From an uncultured Bacteroidia bacterium (GTDB lineage: Bacteria; Bacteroidota; Bacteroidia; Bacteroidales; CAJPTX01), in contig CALHSW010000053.1 of the NCBI GenBank assembly GCA_938038735.1, forward strand, positions 1-64,000: a stretch of DNA of 64,000 nucleotides. Reading direction: 5' to 3'. A program made the position numbers and the translations under genes. Of this stretch, positions 16,631-25,546 are shown piece after piece (the stretch's first letter is position 1; each line of letters opens with the position of its first letter). The notes below the pieces were generated by a model that saw only the letters and a program-made list of their open reading frames with translations, made no database searches and was not told the DNA's origin.

Positions 16631-18399
16631 GGGATATGTGCAGGCGATTGTGGAATGCGGCGGGCAGCGCAGTAGCTTTGCTGTTGCTGTGGGGTCTTTT
16701 AGGAAGCGTAGCCAAGGCGCAGGATCGGTTTGCGCGGGAGCATTACCCCTGGATGGAGTGCGCGATGCCGCTCGATACGCCGCTTGCGCTCTCGGGGAGT
16801 TTCGGAGAGGTGCGCGCGCGCCACTTCCATGGGGGTACAGACCTCCGCACGGGGGCAGAGGAGGGGCGTGCGGTATACGCCATTGCCGATGGTAGCGTGA
16901 TGCGTGTCAACGTGTCGACCAGCGGTTACGGCAAGGCTCTATACGTGTTGCATCCGAATGGGGTGACGTCGGTGTACGCGCATTTACAGCGTTTTAACCC
17001 AGAGATAGAGGCATGGGTGCGTGCGCAGCAGTATCGGCGCAAGGGGTACGAGGTGCAGCTTTTCCCACCCCCCGGACGATTCAACGTGCAGCGGGGTGAC
17101 ACGATTGCGCTGAGCGGGAATACGGGCAGCTCGGGTGGACCGCATCTGCACTTTGAGATGCGGTTGCAGAATGGTAGCTTGTCGTACAATCCCTACCTCT
17201 CGGGGGTTCGGCATGCGGATACGCTGCCCCCGCGGTTCACACGTTTTTACCTCTATGAGATTGATGGGACGAACTACGAGGAGTCTCTTTCCAATCGTAA
17301 ACGGTACTACTTTACGGGGAGCGCGGGGGAATATAAGCTGAATGTGGACACGCTGCGCGTGGGGGCGTTCGTTGGGTTTGGGGTGGAGGCGCGAGATCCA
17401 GTGAATTCGTACAGCCTACTCTGTAGCCTGAACGAGCTAAAGATGCGAGTGGACGGAGAGTTGGTGTACTATTTCAACCTGCAGCGTGTAGGATTTGACG
17501 AGACGGCGTACGCCGATGCGCATATTGACAGGTATCTCCGGGAGCATGGCGGGAGTCGGGTAATGCTGCTGTTCACGTTGCCGGGCAATGAGCTATCGCG
17601 CTACCAGACGGAGCGCGGAGGCTACCTATCGCTGGGGCGAGGGGAGAGTGCTCAGATAGAGATAGAGGCTGTGGACATGGCGGGGAACAGTTCGTTTTTG
17701 CGCTTTGTGGCGCGCGGTACAGGGCAGCCGGTTTCTTATAGGGTTGATAGCACGAGCACCGTGTTGCCGTGGCGCACGGGGTGCGTGGTGCAGCGGAGAC
17801 GATATCGGCTAGAAGTACCCGCGAAGGCGCTGTACTACGATGTGGCGTTGCGGGAGTCGGTACGAGATACGTTGCGGCGCGATGGGATGCCAGCAACGGT
17901 GGCGTTTGGCAATGCGTACGCCCCGATTCATCGAGGGACCACGCTGTGGTTCGACGGGAGCAAGGTGCCAATGCCGCAGCGGAGCAAGTGCTACCTGGCA
18001 TGGGTGGACTCGAAGGGGCGTGCGAGGTACTCCGGGGCGGCGCGGTGGGATGGGAACTGGGTGCATGGCAGCATTCGTAGCTTCTCCACCTATACGGTGC
18101 GTGTTGACAGCGTGCCGCCGGTGATATCGGCGCGGTCGATGGCGAGGGTGTGCGGGCGCAACTTGGGTGGGGCGAACGAGTTGACCGTTGAGGTGCGCGA
18201 TGGGCAGACGGCCGTGAAGCGGGTGGATGCGTACATTGATAACCGCTGGGTGCTGCTGGAGTGGGAGCCGAAACTAGCGCGCGGCGTGTATCGCTTTGAC
18301 GATCGCTGCGAGGCGCAGGGGGAGGTGCGGCAGCTAAAGGTGGTGGCGGAGGATGCGGTGGGCAATGTGGCGGTGCATGAGTGTAGCTTTATAAGGTGA
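16627..18399 (+). CDS. M23-family (LytM) metallopeptidase, exported
   Basis: A 590-residue periplasmic protein. An N-terminal signal segment (about residues 14-34) ends at AKAQD. Residues about 60-180 form a LytM-type zinc peptidase domain: HFHGGTDLRTG (first His and Asp ligands, about 65-73), YAIADGSVMRV, LYVLHPNGVTSVYAHL and SSGGPHLHFEMR (the HxH block, about 168-179). Such enzymes cut peptide cross-bridges in peptidoglycan or activate amidases. The following about 400 residues are beta-rich without a family I can name and may hold several Ig-like domains. The start codon overlaps the thyA stop, indicating coupled translation. Between the two catalytic blocks the insert RAQQYRRKGYEVQLFPPPGR is longer than in short LytM domains. 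Confidence 0.88.
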   Translation: MRDMCRRLWNAAGSAVALLLLWGLLGSVAKAQDRFAREHYPWMECAMPLDTPLALSGSFGEVRARHFHGGTDLRTGAEEGRAVYAIADGSVMRVNVSTSGYGKALYVLHPNGVTSVYAHLQRFNPEIEAWVRAQQYRRKGYEVQLFPPPGRFNVQRGDTIALSGNTGSSGGPHLHFEMRLQNGSLSYNPYLSGVRHADTLPPRFTRFYLYEIDGTNYEESLSNRKRYYFTGSAGEYKLNVDTLRVGAFVGFGVEARDPVNSYSLLCSLNELKMRVDGELVYYFNLQRVGFDETAYADAHIDRYLREHGGSRVMLLFTLPGNELSRYQTERGGYLSLGRGESAQIEIEAVDMAGNSSFLRFVARGTGQPVSYRVDSTSTVLPWRTGCVVQRRRYRLEVPAKALYYDVALRESVRDTLRRDGMPATVAFGNAYAPIHRGTTLWFDGSKVPMPQRSKCYLAWVDSKGRARYSGAARWDGNWVHGSIRSFSTYTVRVDSVPPVISARSMARVCGRNLGGANELTVEVRDGQTAVKRVDAYIDNRWVLLEWEPKLARGVYRFDDRCEAQGEVRQLKVVAEDAVGNVAVHECSFIR

Positions 18400-18536
18400 C
18401 ATCTAACGTGGATTGCGAGGATTAGTGCTACGACTTTTAATGATTTCGCTCTGCAGAAAGTATGATTTTCACAGCATTCCTAATGGGAGAATCTCCGAGG
18501 GGGAGTAGGAGCAGTTTGCAATTCGTTGGAAATGTC

Positions 18537-18544
18537 TAACTTTG
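18537..18544 (+). promoter_or_regulatory. promoter core TAacTTTG for the yceD-rpmF-plsX-fabH run
   Basis: TAACTTTG with TTG at 18516-18518. Longer in-frame starts of the next gene (18526, 18532) lie at or before this core, so the start at 18571, after aaggaggg, is preferred. Confidence 0.65.
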
Positions 18545-18570
18545 CGCTTCGTAAAGTGCAAGGAGGGTGT

Positions 18571-19125
18571 ATGGAGGAACGGCGAGAGGGTAAGCGCATA
18601 CGGTTGGATCTGTCGGCGGCGGAGAAGGGTGCGCAGCGTTGGAAGGAGACGCTGGGGCAGGGCGACTTCACGATGCTGGAACACTTTGGGGTGTCAGATG
18701 TGGAGCTGGAGGTGTGGCTAACGGCGATGTTTGAGGGGGCGCGGTATTCGGTGCATGTAGAGGCGGAGGGGCGAGTGCAGATGGCGTGCGATCGGTGCGC
18801 GCAGCTGTTTTGGTTCCCGCTGTCGTTTGAGGAGTTCTTGGAGGTGCATCGTGGCGAGAGCTTTGAGATGGATGGGGATGAGTGGGAGATACCGCAGGAG
18901 TTGGAGGAGCTTGACGTGATGCCCTACGTGGAGGAGAGTTTGTATTTGGAACTGCCGATGCGCCATTTCCATGGCATGGAGGGCACGAAGGCAGAAGAGT
19001 GCGATGCAGAGATGCTGTCGTACATAAAGGGGGAGGGGTACGAGGTGGAGTCGGGGCTGGATGAGGAGAGCCTCGCGCGGCTTGCGACCCTTCGCGATAA
19101 GGTAGAGAAAGAAGAAGAGAAATAG
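18571..19125 (+). CDS. yceD: YceD/DUF177-family protein
   Basis: A 184-residue protein of the YceD (DUF177) family, which is linked to 23S rRNA maturation and almost always sits in front of rpmF, as here. The family mark is the cysteine pair in MACDRCAQLFWFPL (about residues 69-82), followed by an acidic stretch (DGDEWEIPQELEELD) and ELPMRHFHG in place of the usual LALPMxPxH. The C-terminus is Glu/Lys-rich. It begins with ATG after the strong ribosome-binding site aaggaggg. rpmF follows 27 bases later. Confidence 0.88.
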   Translation: MEERREGKRIRLDLSAAEKGAQRWKETLGQGDFTMLEHFGVSDVELEVWLTAMFEGARYSVHVEAEGRVQMACDRCAQLFWFPLSFEEFLEVHRGESFEMDGDEWEIPQELEELDVMPYVEESLYLELPMRHFHGMEGTKAEECDAEMLSYIKGEGYEVESGLDEESLARLATLRDKVEKEEEK

Positions 19126-19152
19126 AGTAAAAGAGAGAGAGGAGAGAAGAAA

Positions 19153-19341
19153 ATGGCACATCCGAAATCAAAGGTATCGAAGCAACGCCGAGACAAGCGT
19201 CGTTCGCATGATTTTTTGAAGACGCCGGAACTCACAACGTGTTCGCATTGCGGCGAGATGGTGCCGCGGCATCAGGTATGCCCTGAGTGCGGTTACTATC
19301 GCGATAAGCAATTGATAGCCCCGAAGGAGGAGAATTCGTAG
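19153..19341 (+). CDS. rpmF: 50S ribosomal protein L32
   Basis: A 62-residue ribosomal protein of the large subunit. The N-terminus MAHPKSKVSKQRRDKRRSHD is typical, and the zinc ribbon has all four cysteines (CSHCGE ... CPECGYY). It is therefore the zinc-containing form. ATG follows gagagaagaaa. It lies between yceD and plsX as in many bacteria. Confidence 0.98.
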   Translation: MAHPKSKVSKQRRDKRRSHDFLKTPELTTCSHCGEMVPRHQVCPECGYYRDKQLIAPKEENS

Positions 19342-19397
19342 GCGGTGCCCTCTGTAGTGTAGAGATGCAAGTTGCAGGGGTGAAGGAAGGAAGGACG

Positions 19398-20345
19398 ATG
19401 AGGATAGGGGTTGACGCAATGGGGGGCGACTACGCGCCGCGGGCCGTGGTGGAGGGGGTGGAGTCGTTGCGTGGTGTACTGCAGCCGGATTGGCACTTGG
19501 TGCTCTTTGGCGACCGTGCGTTGCTTCGCGAAGAGTTTGCGCGTGTGGGCGGCAATGTTGATGACTACGAGGTGGTGCATTGCGATGAGGTGATTACGAT
19601 GCACGACCACCCCGTGCAGGCGATACAGAAAAAGCCGAAGTCGAGCGTTACAGTGGGCTTTCAATGGCTCGCAGCGGGGAAGATAGATGGCTTTGCGAGC
19701 GCAGGAAATACTGGGGCTATGATGGCGGGCACGATGCTGTTCATCAAGGCAGTGCCGGGCTTGCTACGGCCGTCAATCGCTACGTATCTGCCGGTGGGTG
19801 AGGATGGCTACGCATTGCTGTTGGATGTGGGGTTGAACTCCGATTGCAAGCCGGAGGTACTGTTGCAGTACGGTCTATTGGGTTCGCTCTATGCGCAGTT
19901 TGTGCTGGGCGTGGAGGATCCGAGGGTAGCGTTGCTGAATATAGGAGCTGAGAGCGAGAAGGGTAGCACATTGGCTCGGCAGACGCACGAACTCATGTCG
20001 CAGACGCAGAGGTATCATTTTGTGGGGAATATAGAGGGCAATCAGCTATTCTCAGGAGAGGTTGCCGATGTGGTCGTTTGCGATGGTTTTGTGGGGAACA
20101 TCGTGTTGAAGGAGGCGGAGGCGTTCTACCTAATGGCTAAGCAACGAGGGGTGGCGGATAGCTATTTTGAGAGGTTTAATTTTGAGAACTATGGGGGTAC
20201 GCCGGTGCTAGGTGTGAATGCGCCCGTGATTATTGGCCATGGAGTGTCAAACGGGAAGGCAATCGCGCGGATGATACAGCAGACTGGGACGGTGATAGCA
20301 TCGGGGCTTTGCCAGAAGTTCAAAAACGCATTTGCTAATGTCTAA
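19398..20345 (+). CDS. plsX: phosphate acyltransferase PlsX
   Basis: PlsX turns acyl-ACP into acyl-phosphate, the donor for the first acylation of glycerol 3-phosphate in phospholipid synthesis. The product is 315 residues long, beginning MRIGVDAMGGDYAPRAVVEG; the longer frame from 19365 lacks conserved sequence and the ATG at 19398 follows aaggaaggaagg. Other blocks are IQKKPKSSVTVGFQWLAAGK, GFASAGNTGAMMAG (about 96-109), LLNIGAESEKGS and VCDGFVGNIVLKEAE. The end overlaps the start of fabH by 8 bases. Confidence 0.97.
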   Translation: MRIGVDAMGGDYAPRAVVEGVESLRGVLQPDWHLVLFGDRALLREEFARVGGNVDDYEVVHCDEVITMHDHPVQAIQKKPKSSVTVGFQWLAAGKIDGFASAGNTGAMMAGTMLFIKAVPGLLRPSIATYLPVGEDGYALLLDVGLNSDCKPEVLLQYGLLGSLYAQFVLGVEDPRVALLNIGAESEKGSTLARQTHELMSQTQRYHFVGNIEGNQLFSGEVADVVVCDGFVGNIVLKEAEAFYLMAKQRGVADSYFERFNFENYGGTPVLGVNAPVIIGHGVSNGKAIARMIQQTGTVIASGLCQKFKNAFANV

Positions 20346-21348
20346 GATACAAGCGTGCATAACGGGCGTTGGGGGCTATGTGCCGGATTACGTGCTGACC
20401 AACGAGGAGTTGAGCCACATGGTGGATACGTCCGATGAGTGGATTATGACGCGCATCGGGATAAAAGAGCGCAGGGTGCTAAAGGGGGAAGGGAAGGGGA
20501 GCAGCGAGATGGGCCAACGGGCCATTGAGGAGCTGCTTCGCAAGACCAATACCGACCCCGAAGAGGTGGACATGTTGCTGTGCGCCACAGTGACCCCCGA
20601 TATGCAGTTCCCCGCTACGGCTAATATTCTCGCCGATAAGGTAGGCGCGAAGAATGCCTTCGGCTTTGACATGAATGCGGGCTGCTCAAGCTTCCTGTAC
20701 GCACTGGTGACCGCGTCGAAGTATATAGAGAGCGGGACGCATAAGAAGGTAGTCGTGGTTGGGACGGACAAGATGACTTCGATAGTGAACTATCAGGATC
20801 GCAACACGTGCCCGATTTTTGGCGATGGTTCGGGGGCGGTACTGTTGGAACCCAACGAGGAGGGCTATGGTATAGTTGATTCAAAGCTGCAATCGGACGG
20901 TTCGGGACGGGTGCATTTGTACCAAGTGGCGGGGGGGTCATGCTACCCGGCCACGGAGGAGACGGTGCGCAAGCGTCAGCATTTCATCTACCAGGAGGGG
21001 CAGCCGGTGTTCAAGGCAGCGGTGTCGCACATGGCCGATGTGGCGGTGGAGGTGATGGAGCGCAATGGGCTGAACGGCGAAACGATTGACTGGCTGGTGC
21101 CGCATCAGGCGAATCTACGCATCATAGAGGCCACCGGGCGTCGGATGGGTCTTGCGCGGGAGAAGGTGATGGTTAACATTGACCGTTACGGTAATACCAC
21201 GAGCGGCACGCTGCCGCTGTGCCTGTGGGATTACGAGAAGCAGCTCAAGCGCGGCGACAAGTTGATATTTGCCACCTTTGGTGCTGGCTACACGTGGGGG
21301 GCGATTTACATGCGCTGGGCGTACGATGGGGCAAAGGTGGGGAAGTAG
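20338..21348 (+). CDS. fabH: beta-ketoacyl-ACP synthase III FabH
   Basis: FabH condenses acetyl-CoA (or a branched acyl-CoA) with malonyl-ACP to start fatty acid synthesis. The 336-residue protein has the Cys-His-Asn triad: MNAGCSSFLYAL (Cys about residue 114), LVPHQANLRIIEATG (His about 254) and YGNTTSGTLPLCL (Asn about 284). MTRIGIKERRVL near residue 37 is the CoA-binding region. The ATG at 20338 overlaps the last codons of plsX; the alternative TTG at 20332 is less likely. Two other frames around it are shadows. Confidence 0.97.
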   Translation: MSKIQACITGVGGYVPDYVLTNEELSHMVDTSDEWIMTRIGIKERRVLKGEGKGSSEMGQRAIEELLRKTNTDPEEVDMLLCATVTPDMQFPATANILADKVGAKNAFGFDMNAGCSSFLYALVTASKYIESGTHKKVVVVGTDKMTSIVNYQDRNTCPIFGDGSGAVLLEPNEEGYGIVDSKLQSDGSGRVHLYQVAGGSCYPATEETVRKRQHFIYQEGQPVFKAAVSHMADVAVEVMERNGLNGETIDWLVPHQANLRIIEATGRRMGLAREKVMVNIDRYGNTTSGTLPLCLWDYEKQLKRGDKLIFATFGAGYTWGAIYMRWAYDGAKVGK

Positions 21349-21376
21349 CGTTAGGTTGTAAGAGAGGAGAGCTAAG

Positions 21377-21973
21377 ATGTTTTCAGGAATAGTGGAGGGG
21401 GTGGGGCGCGTTGAGGCATTGCGCCGAGAGGATGGAAATCTACATTTGACGCTATCGTGCGATTTTGCGAAGGAGCTGCATGTAGACCAAAGCCTGTCGC
21501 ACAATGGCGTTTGCCTCACCGTGGTTGATTTCCCCACGGAGGGACAGTACACCGTTACCGCTATTGCAGAGACATTAGAGAAGTCCAATTTGGGCGGTTT
21601 GAAAGAGGGGGATTTGGTGAATTTGGAGCGCAGCCTAAAGCTTGATGCACGCCTTGATGGGCATATAGTGCAGGGGCATGTTGATACCACGGCGGTGTGC
21701 AAGGAGGTGCGTGCGGCTGATGGGAGTTTCTACTACCGTTTTGTTTACGAACCAGCCCTAGGGATGCTTACCGTGGAGAAAGGGTCAATAACCGTGAATG
21801 GTGTGAGCCTCACGGTGGTGAACTCAAAGGAGAACTCTTTTGAGGTGGCGATTATCCCCTACACGTACGAGCACACCAACTTTAAAAACATAGTAGCGGG
21901 GACGCGGGTCAACCTAGAGTTTGATGTAATCGGGAAGTATATAAGTCGCTTAATGGAAGCGTACCGCGGGTAG
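21377..21973 (+). CDS. ribE: riboflavin synthase, alpha chain
   Basis: This enzyme makes riboflavin from two molecules of 6,7-dimethyl-8-ribityllumazine. The 198 residues form two lumazine-binding repeats: MFSGIVEGVGRVEAL and SLSHNGVCLTVVDF in the first (1-95), GHIVQGHVDTTAVCKEV and SITVNGVSLTVVNSKE in the second (96-190). Length and start are standard; aggagag precedes the ATG. It is the only riboflavin gene here and follows fabH by 28 bases. Confidence 0.97.
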   Translation: MFSGIVEGVGRVEALRREDGNLHLTLSCDFAKELHVDQSLSHNGVCLTVVDFPTEGQYTVTAIAETLEKSNLGGLKEGDLVNLERSLKLDARLDGHIVQGHVDTTAVCKEVRAADGSFYYRFVYEPALGMLTVEKGSITVNGVSLTVVNSKENSFEVAIIPYTYEHTNFKNIVAGTRVNLEFDVIGKYISRLMEAYRG

Positions 21974-21992
21974 AGACGCAGAATAGATTGAG

Positions 21993-22793
21993 ATGATGGA
22001 AGGGATATTGAGGCTCGGTAGCGTGCCAGAGGGCGGGCTTCGAGCCTCATTCCGTATGGGGCGATTGGGAAGAGTGGCGCTTGGCATAGTGCTGTGCGTG
22101 GTATTGCTAGTACTATCGCTGGAGGCGAGGGGGCAGTTGGCGATGCAGCGAGAGGCTATGAGACCAACGGTAAGCGGCATGGAGAAGCCGTTGCTTTGGG
22201 TGGTGCCGGCGGTGTTGGTGGCGAGTGGGGCTATTTTGGTGAATGAGTTTGGTCTATCGGGTGCCAATGTGCATCGTATGGAGAGATACGATGGGTGGGG
22301 GCAGCCGCAGGTGCGCTTTGATGATGTTTTGCAGCACGCCCCATTGCTTTTAGGAGTTTTTCTAGACGTGTCAAGCGATGACGTGCCAAGAGAGTCGTTG
22401 CTGGAGCGTTTCTCAGCAAAGGCGATGGGAGGGTTAACGGTGGCCGTAGTGGTGCTTGGGGTGAAAAATTTTAGGTTGGCGAAACGACCGGATGGAGAAG
22501 ATAGAGATTCGTTTATGTCAGGCCATACAGCGACAGCCTTTTTAGGCGCAGAGCTGCTGCGCTTGGATTACGGTGCAGAGTACCCATGGGTGGCGGCTGC
22601 TGGCTACAGCGTGGCAATGACAACGGCGATGTTTAGGATATGGCATGCGCGGCATTGGACCGGGGATGTTGTGGCTGGGGCTGGTGTGGGAATTGCGGCA
22701 GCCTGGGTTGGGCACTATGCGGGGACGTTGCTAGCGGATTGGATAGAGACGCGGTGGTATGGGAGTCGTGCTGTGCCGATGTGGCAATATTGA
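21993..22793 (+). CDS. PAP2-family phosphatase, membrane-anchored
   Basis: A 266-residue envelope phosphatase with a hydrophobic segment near the N-terminus (about residues 28-45). The three PAP2 motifs are present: KNFRLAKRPDG (about 155-165), DSFMSGHTATAFLG (about 170-183) and FRIWHARHWTGDVVAG (about 210-225). Related Bacteroidota enzymes dephosphorylate undecaprenyl pyrophosphate, phosphatidylglycerol phosphate or lipid A; which one applies is not visible. Two tandem ATGs start the gene 19 bases after ribE. The first about 25 residues, before the hydrophobic segment, are unusually long; an internal start at 22056 (MGRLGRVALG) would give a cleaner signal sequence. Confidence 0.85.
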   Translation: MMEGILRLGSVPEGGLRASFRMGRLGRVALGIVLCVVLLVLSLEARGQLAMQREAMRPTVSGMEKPLLWVVPAVLVASGAILVNEFGLSGANVHRMERYDGWGQPQVRFDDVLQHAPLLLGVFLDVSSDDVPRESLLERFSAKAMGGLTVAVVVLGVKNFRLAKRPDGEDRDSFMSGHTATAFLGAELLRLDYGAEYPWVAAAGYSVAMTTAMFRIWHARHWTGDVVAGAGVGIAAAWVGHYAGTLLADWIETRWYGSRAVPMWQY

Positions 22794-22862
22794 ATTTTAG
22801 GAGGTTGTGCGAAGCATGAGGGCGAGGAGGTATCGCAGGAAAAATAGATAAGGTTTGAAGAA

Positions 22863-23858
22863 ATGGGTAAAAGGATAGGGTTGATTGGGGCGAGCGGGAT
22901 GGTAGGTGGGGAGATGATGCGGGTGCTGCAGGAACGTGGATATGGCGATTGGGAGCTGGTGCCGGCGGCATCGGAACGTTCGGCGGGGCATACACTGCGC
23001 TACGGCAAGCGCGAGGTGCCGATTATGAGCGTTGCGGCACTGCTAGAGAGTAGGCCAGACTACGTGTTGAACGCCACGGAGGCGGAGATTGCATTGGAAT
23101 GGGGACCACGGTTCGCGGAGGCAGGGGTTTACTTCATAGATAACTCATCCGCATGGCGGATGGCTGAGGGAGTGCCGTTGGTGGTGCCGGAAATTAATGC
23201 GGGGCGGCTTGAAAAAGGAAAATATATAGTGGCCAATCCCAATTGTAGCACGATACAGCTGGTGATGGCGTTGGCGCCGCTCCATGCGATTAATCCGATA
23301 AGACGGGTGCATGTATCCACCTACCAGGCGGTGAGCGGATCAGGCATCAAGGGGCTGCAGCAGATGGAGAAGGAGCGAGCTGGCGAATCGGTGAGCCAGC
23401 CGGCGTATGGGCATAGGATAGACCAAAACTGCATAGCGCAGTGCGATAGCTTCCTTGAGAATGGGTACACGAAGGAGGAGATGAAGGTGGCGAATGAGAC
23501 TCGTAAGATTCTGGAGACGCCAGGGTTGCTGATTTCGGCCACGGCGGTGCGAGTGCCGGTGCAGCGGGGGCATTCGGAGGCGGTGTCAATAGAGTTTAGC
23601 CATCCCATGCCGGCGGCTAAGGTACGAGAGATACTGCGCACAAGCAGTGGGGTGGAGGTGATAGACGATCCAAAAAAGGAGTTGATACCGACAGCATTGG
23701 AGTGCAGCGGGAAGGATGAAGTGTTTGTGGGGCGTATCCGAGAGGATTTGGCGGTGCCGGGTGTGGGAATAAACCTGTGGGTGGTGTCAGATAATTTGCG
23801 AAAGGGTGCGGCGACGAACGCAGTGCAGATTTTTGATAGGTTGGTTAGATTGGCTTAG
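22863..23858 (+). CDS. asd: aspartate-semialdehyde dehydrogenase
   Basis: Asd reduces aspartyl phosphate to aspartate semialdehyde with NADPH, at the branch point for lysine/diaminopimelate, threonine and methionine. The 331-residue product begins MGKRIGLIGASGMVGGEMMR (nucleotide loop GASGMVG). Catalytic and binding parts are NPNCSTIQLVMAL (nucleophile Cys about 128), YQAVSGSGIKG, RVPVQRGHSEAVSIE (catalytic His about 239) and NLRKGAATNAVQI at the end. Its stop codon overlaps the stop of the convergent retropepsin-like gene by 4 bases, leaving no room for a separate terminator. Confidence 0.96.
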   Translation: MGKRIGLIGASGMVGGEMMRVLQERGYGDWELVPAASERSAGHTLRYGKREVPIMSVAALLESRPDYVLNATEAEIALEWGPRFAEAGVYFIDNSSAWRMAEGVPLVVPEINAGRLEKGKYIVANPNCSTIQLVMALAPLHAINPIRRVHVSTYQAVSGSGIKGLQQMEKERAGESVSQPAYGHRIDQNCIAQCDSFLENGYTKEEMKVANETRKILETPGLLISATAVRVPVQRGHSEAVSIEFSHPMPAAKVREILRTSSGVEVIDDPKKELIPTALECSGKDEVFVGRIREDLAVPGVGINLWVVSDNLRKGAATNAVQIFDRLVRLA

Positions 23859-24319
23859 GCTTTCGGTTCGGGGTTAAAGAGGGTGAGGGTGCGTTTGGAG
23901 AAGCTGATGGAGGCGTTGTAGCGGGAGAGGATGTCGGAGCCGAGGAGGCCGTCGATAGCTATGCCGAACTTGGAGAGATAGAGCTGCTGTATGTTGCTGA
24001 GGTCAATGAGTGAGATGGTAGTAGGGGGAAGGAGGAGGCGGCCAATAATGAGAGAGTCAACCTCTATTACGGAGAAGTTGTTGATAGTTCCGCTCACGGA
24101 GCAGGGATTTTCGTTATTGTCGTCTAGCACTACCGGGGAACCATTGTGGGTAATGTCTGCGCGGAGCGAGGTGAGGGAACAGCCAGTGTCAACGATGAGG
24201 GTGATTGGCTCGTTGGCGAGTTTCGCATTGGCGAGGATATGGGCTTCGCCCTCTTGGCCAATGGAGAGAAGCTGAAGCGGAATGGTGGTGCGAGTGGGGT
24301 TGGAGTGTTTACGAGCCAT
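23855..24319 (-). CDS. retropepsin-like aspartic protease family protein
   Basis: A 154-residue single-domain protein. LIVDTGCSLTSLRADI (around residue 40) is the Asp-Thr-Gly active-site loop and DGLLGSDILSRYNASISF (around 120) is the closing hydrophobic-Gly turn of the retropepsin fold. One such domain would need to dimerise to be active. No signal peptide is seen, so a cytoplasmic location is likely. The start at 24319 (MARKHSNPTR) is set by the promoter core at 24356, which overlaps the longer frame's start. The residue after DTG is Cys where Ala or Ser is usual. Substrate unknown. Confidence 0.72.
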   Translation of the reverse strand: MARKHSNPTRTTIPLQLLSIGQEGEAHILANAKLANEPITLIVDTGCSLTSLRADITHNGSPVVLDDNNENPCSVSGTINNFSVIEVDSLIIGRLLLPPTTISLIDLSNIQQLYLSKFGIAIDGLLGSDILSRYNASISFSKRTLTLFNPEPKA

Positions 24320-24355
24320 GCTGTTGTTGGAAAAAGTTGTAATATTGCTGTGTGG

Positions 24356-24363
24356 CAAAGGTA
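24356..24363 (-). promoter_or_regulatory. promoter core TAccTTTG for the retropepsin-like gene
   Basis: Minus-strand TACCTTTG, 37 bases before the chosen ATG. Confidence 0.6.
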
Positions 24364-24419
24364 GGGAAAAAGGGGGTAGTAAGGGTACTAGTTAGAAAAA
24401 CAGAAAGGGGAAATGCCGT

Positions 24420-25535
24420 ATGAATAGGTTATTACACAGGATGGTGTGTTGCGCATTGCTAGGCGCAGTGGCGTTGTTTGTAGTGTCGTGCGGAGGCGGT
24501 GCGCCGCAACAGCGCGCCGTGGTATCGCATAGCGCAGAGGGGTTCACGCTTAGCGAAAGTAGGTTACGCGTGGTGGATCCTCGGGCGAACGGTGCAGGGG
24601 TGAGTTACCGATTTGGCGATTCGCTATCTATAGGCGACACGCTGGTCGTCTTGCCGGGGAAGCCGCAGCGGGTGGTGTGTATGAGCACTACGTACGTGGC
24701 CTTCATGGCGGCTCTTGGGCTAGAGGAACGGATAGTGGGGGTGAGTATGGGGAGCTACATGATGAACCCGACAGTGACGGCGCGCATGGCAGAGGGTCTT
24801 GTGAAGGAGATCGGGAGCGATATGGCATTGGATTATGAGACGATAGTGTCGTTGCGGCCTGACGTGGTGCTGGCATTCGCCACCTCGGGCCCTAAGCCTG
24901 AGTTTTTTACACGGTTGGCCGCATTGGGAATCCCGGTGGTGATGGTGGGTGACTACATGGAGCGTACGCCGCTCGCGCGGTCAGAATGGGTGCGGGCGAT
25001 AGGTTGGCTCATGGGTGCAGAGGCGAAGGCCGATAGCCTGCAACAGGCTGTGGCGGAGCGGTACGATGCGGCGAAGAAGCTGGTGGAGGGTGTGAATGAC
25101 ACGCCGACAGTGCTGCTCAACACACCATGGCAGGAGACGTGGTATATACCCGGCGGGAAAACCTTTTTGGCAGAGGCGATTCGTGATGCGGGGGCTAGCA
25201 TTCTCACAGCTGGTCATGACGATTCTCCGCAATCAACGCCGGTGAGTATGGAGGAGGCGTTGGCAATAGGCATGAAAGCGAATTTTTGGCTTCATCCTGG
25301 CATGGCGACAACGCTACAAGAGATTGCGGGTCAGAATAGTCTGTTTACCACCTTTCCATCGTTCAAGGAGGGGCGGGTTTGGAATAATAACTTGCGGCAG
25401 AATATGAATGGGGGAAACGATTACTTTGAGAGCGGTGTGATGGCACCAGACGTGATCCTCGAGGATTTGATAGCCATATTCCACCCTGATTTGCTGCCGA
25501 ATCACAAGTTTACCTACTATAGGAAATTGAACTAA
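24420..25535 (+). CDS. ABC-transporter substrate-binding lipoprotein (iron/cobalamin type)
   Basis: A 371-residue lipoprotein with signal peptide and lipobox ending VVSCGGG. Residues about 80-350 form the BtuF/FhuD-type binding fold: KPQRVVCMSTTYVAFMAALG opens the first lobe, SLRPDVVLAFATSGPKP follows, a long helix links the lobes, and PGGKTFLAEAIRDAG with FWLHPGMATTLQEIA lies in the second lobe. The family binds siderophores, heme or cobalamin in the periplasm and feeds a BtuCD-type importer. No permease or ATPase is nearby; the TonB receptor at 28358 is the only possible partner in the window. tmk starts 11 bases after its stop. Confidence 0.88.
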   Translation: MNRLLHRMVCCALLGAVALFVVSCGGGAPQQRAVVSHSAEGFTLSESRLRVVDPRANGAGVSYRFGDSLSIGDTLVVLPGKPQRVVCMSTTYVAFMAALGLEERIVGVSMGSYMMNPTVTARMAEGLVKEIGSDMALDYETIVSLRPDVVLAFATSGPKPEFFTRLAALGIPVVMVGDYMERTPLARSEWVRAIGWLMGAEAKADSLQQAVAERYDAAKKLVEGVNDTPTVLLNTPWQETWYIPGGKTFLAEAIRDAGASILTAGHDDSPQSTPVSMEEALAIGMKANFWLHPGMATTLQEIAGQNSLFTTFPSFKEGRVWNNNLRQNMNGGNDYFESGVMAPDVILEDLIAIFHPDLLPNHKFTYYRKLN

Positions 25536-25546
25536 GCTGGATCGGC

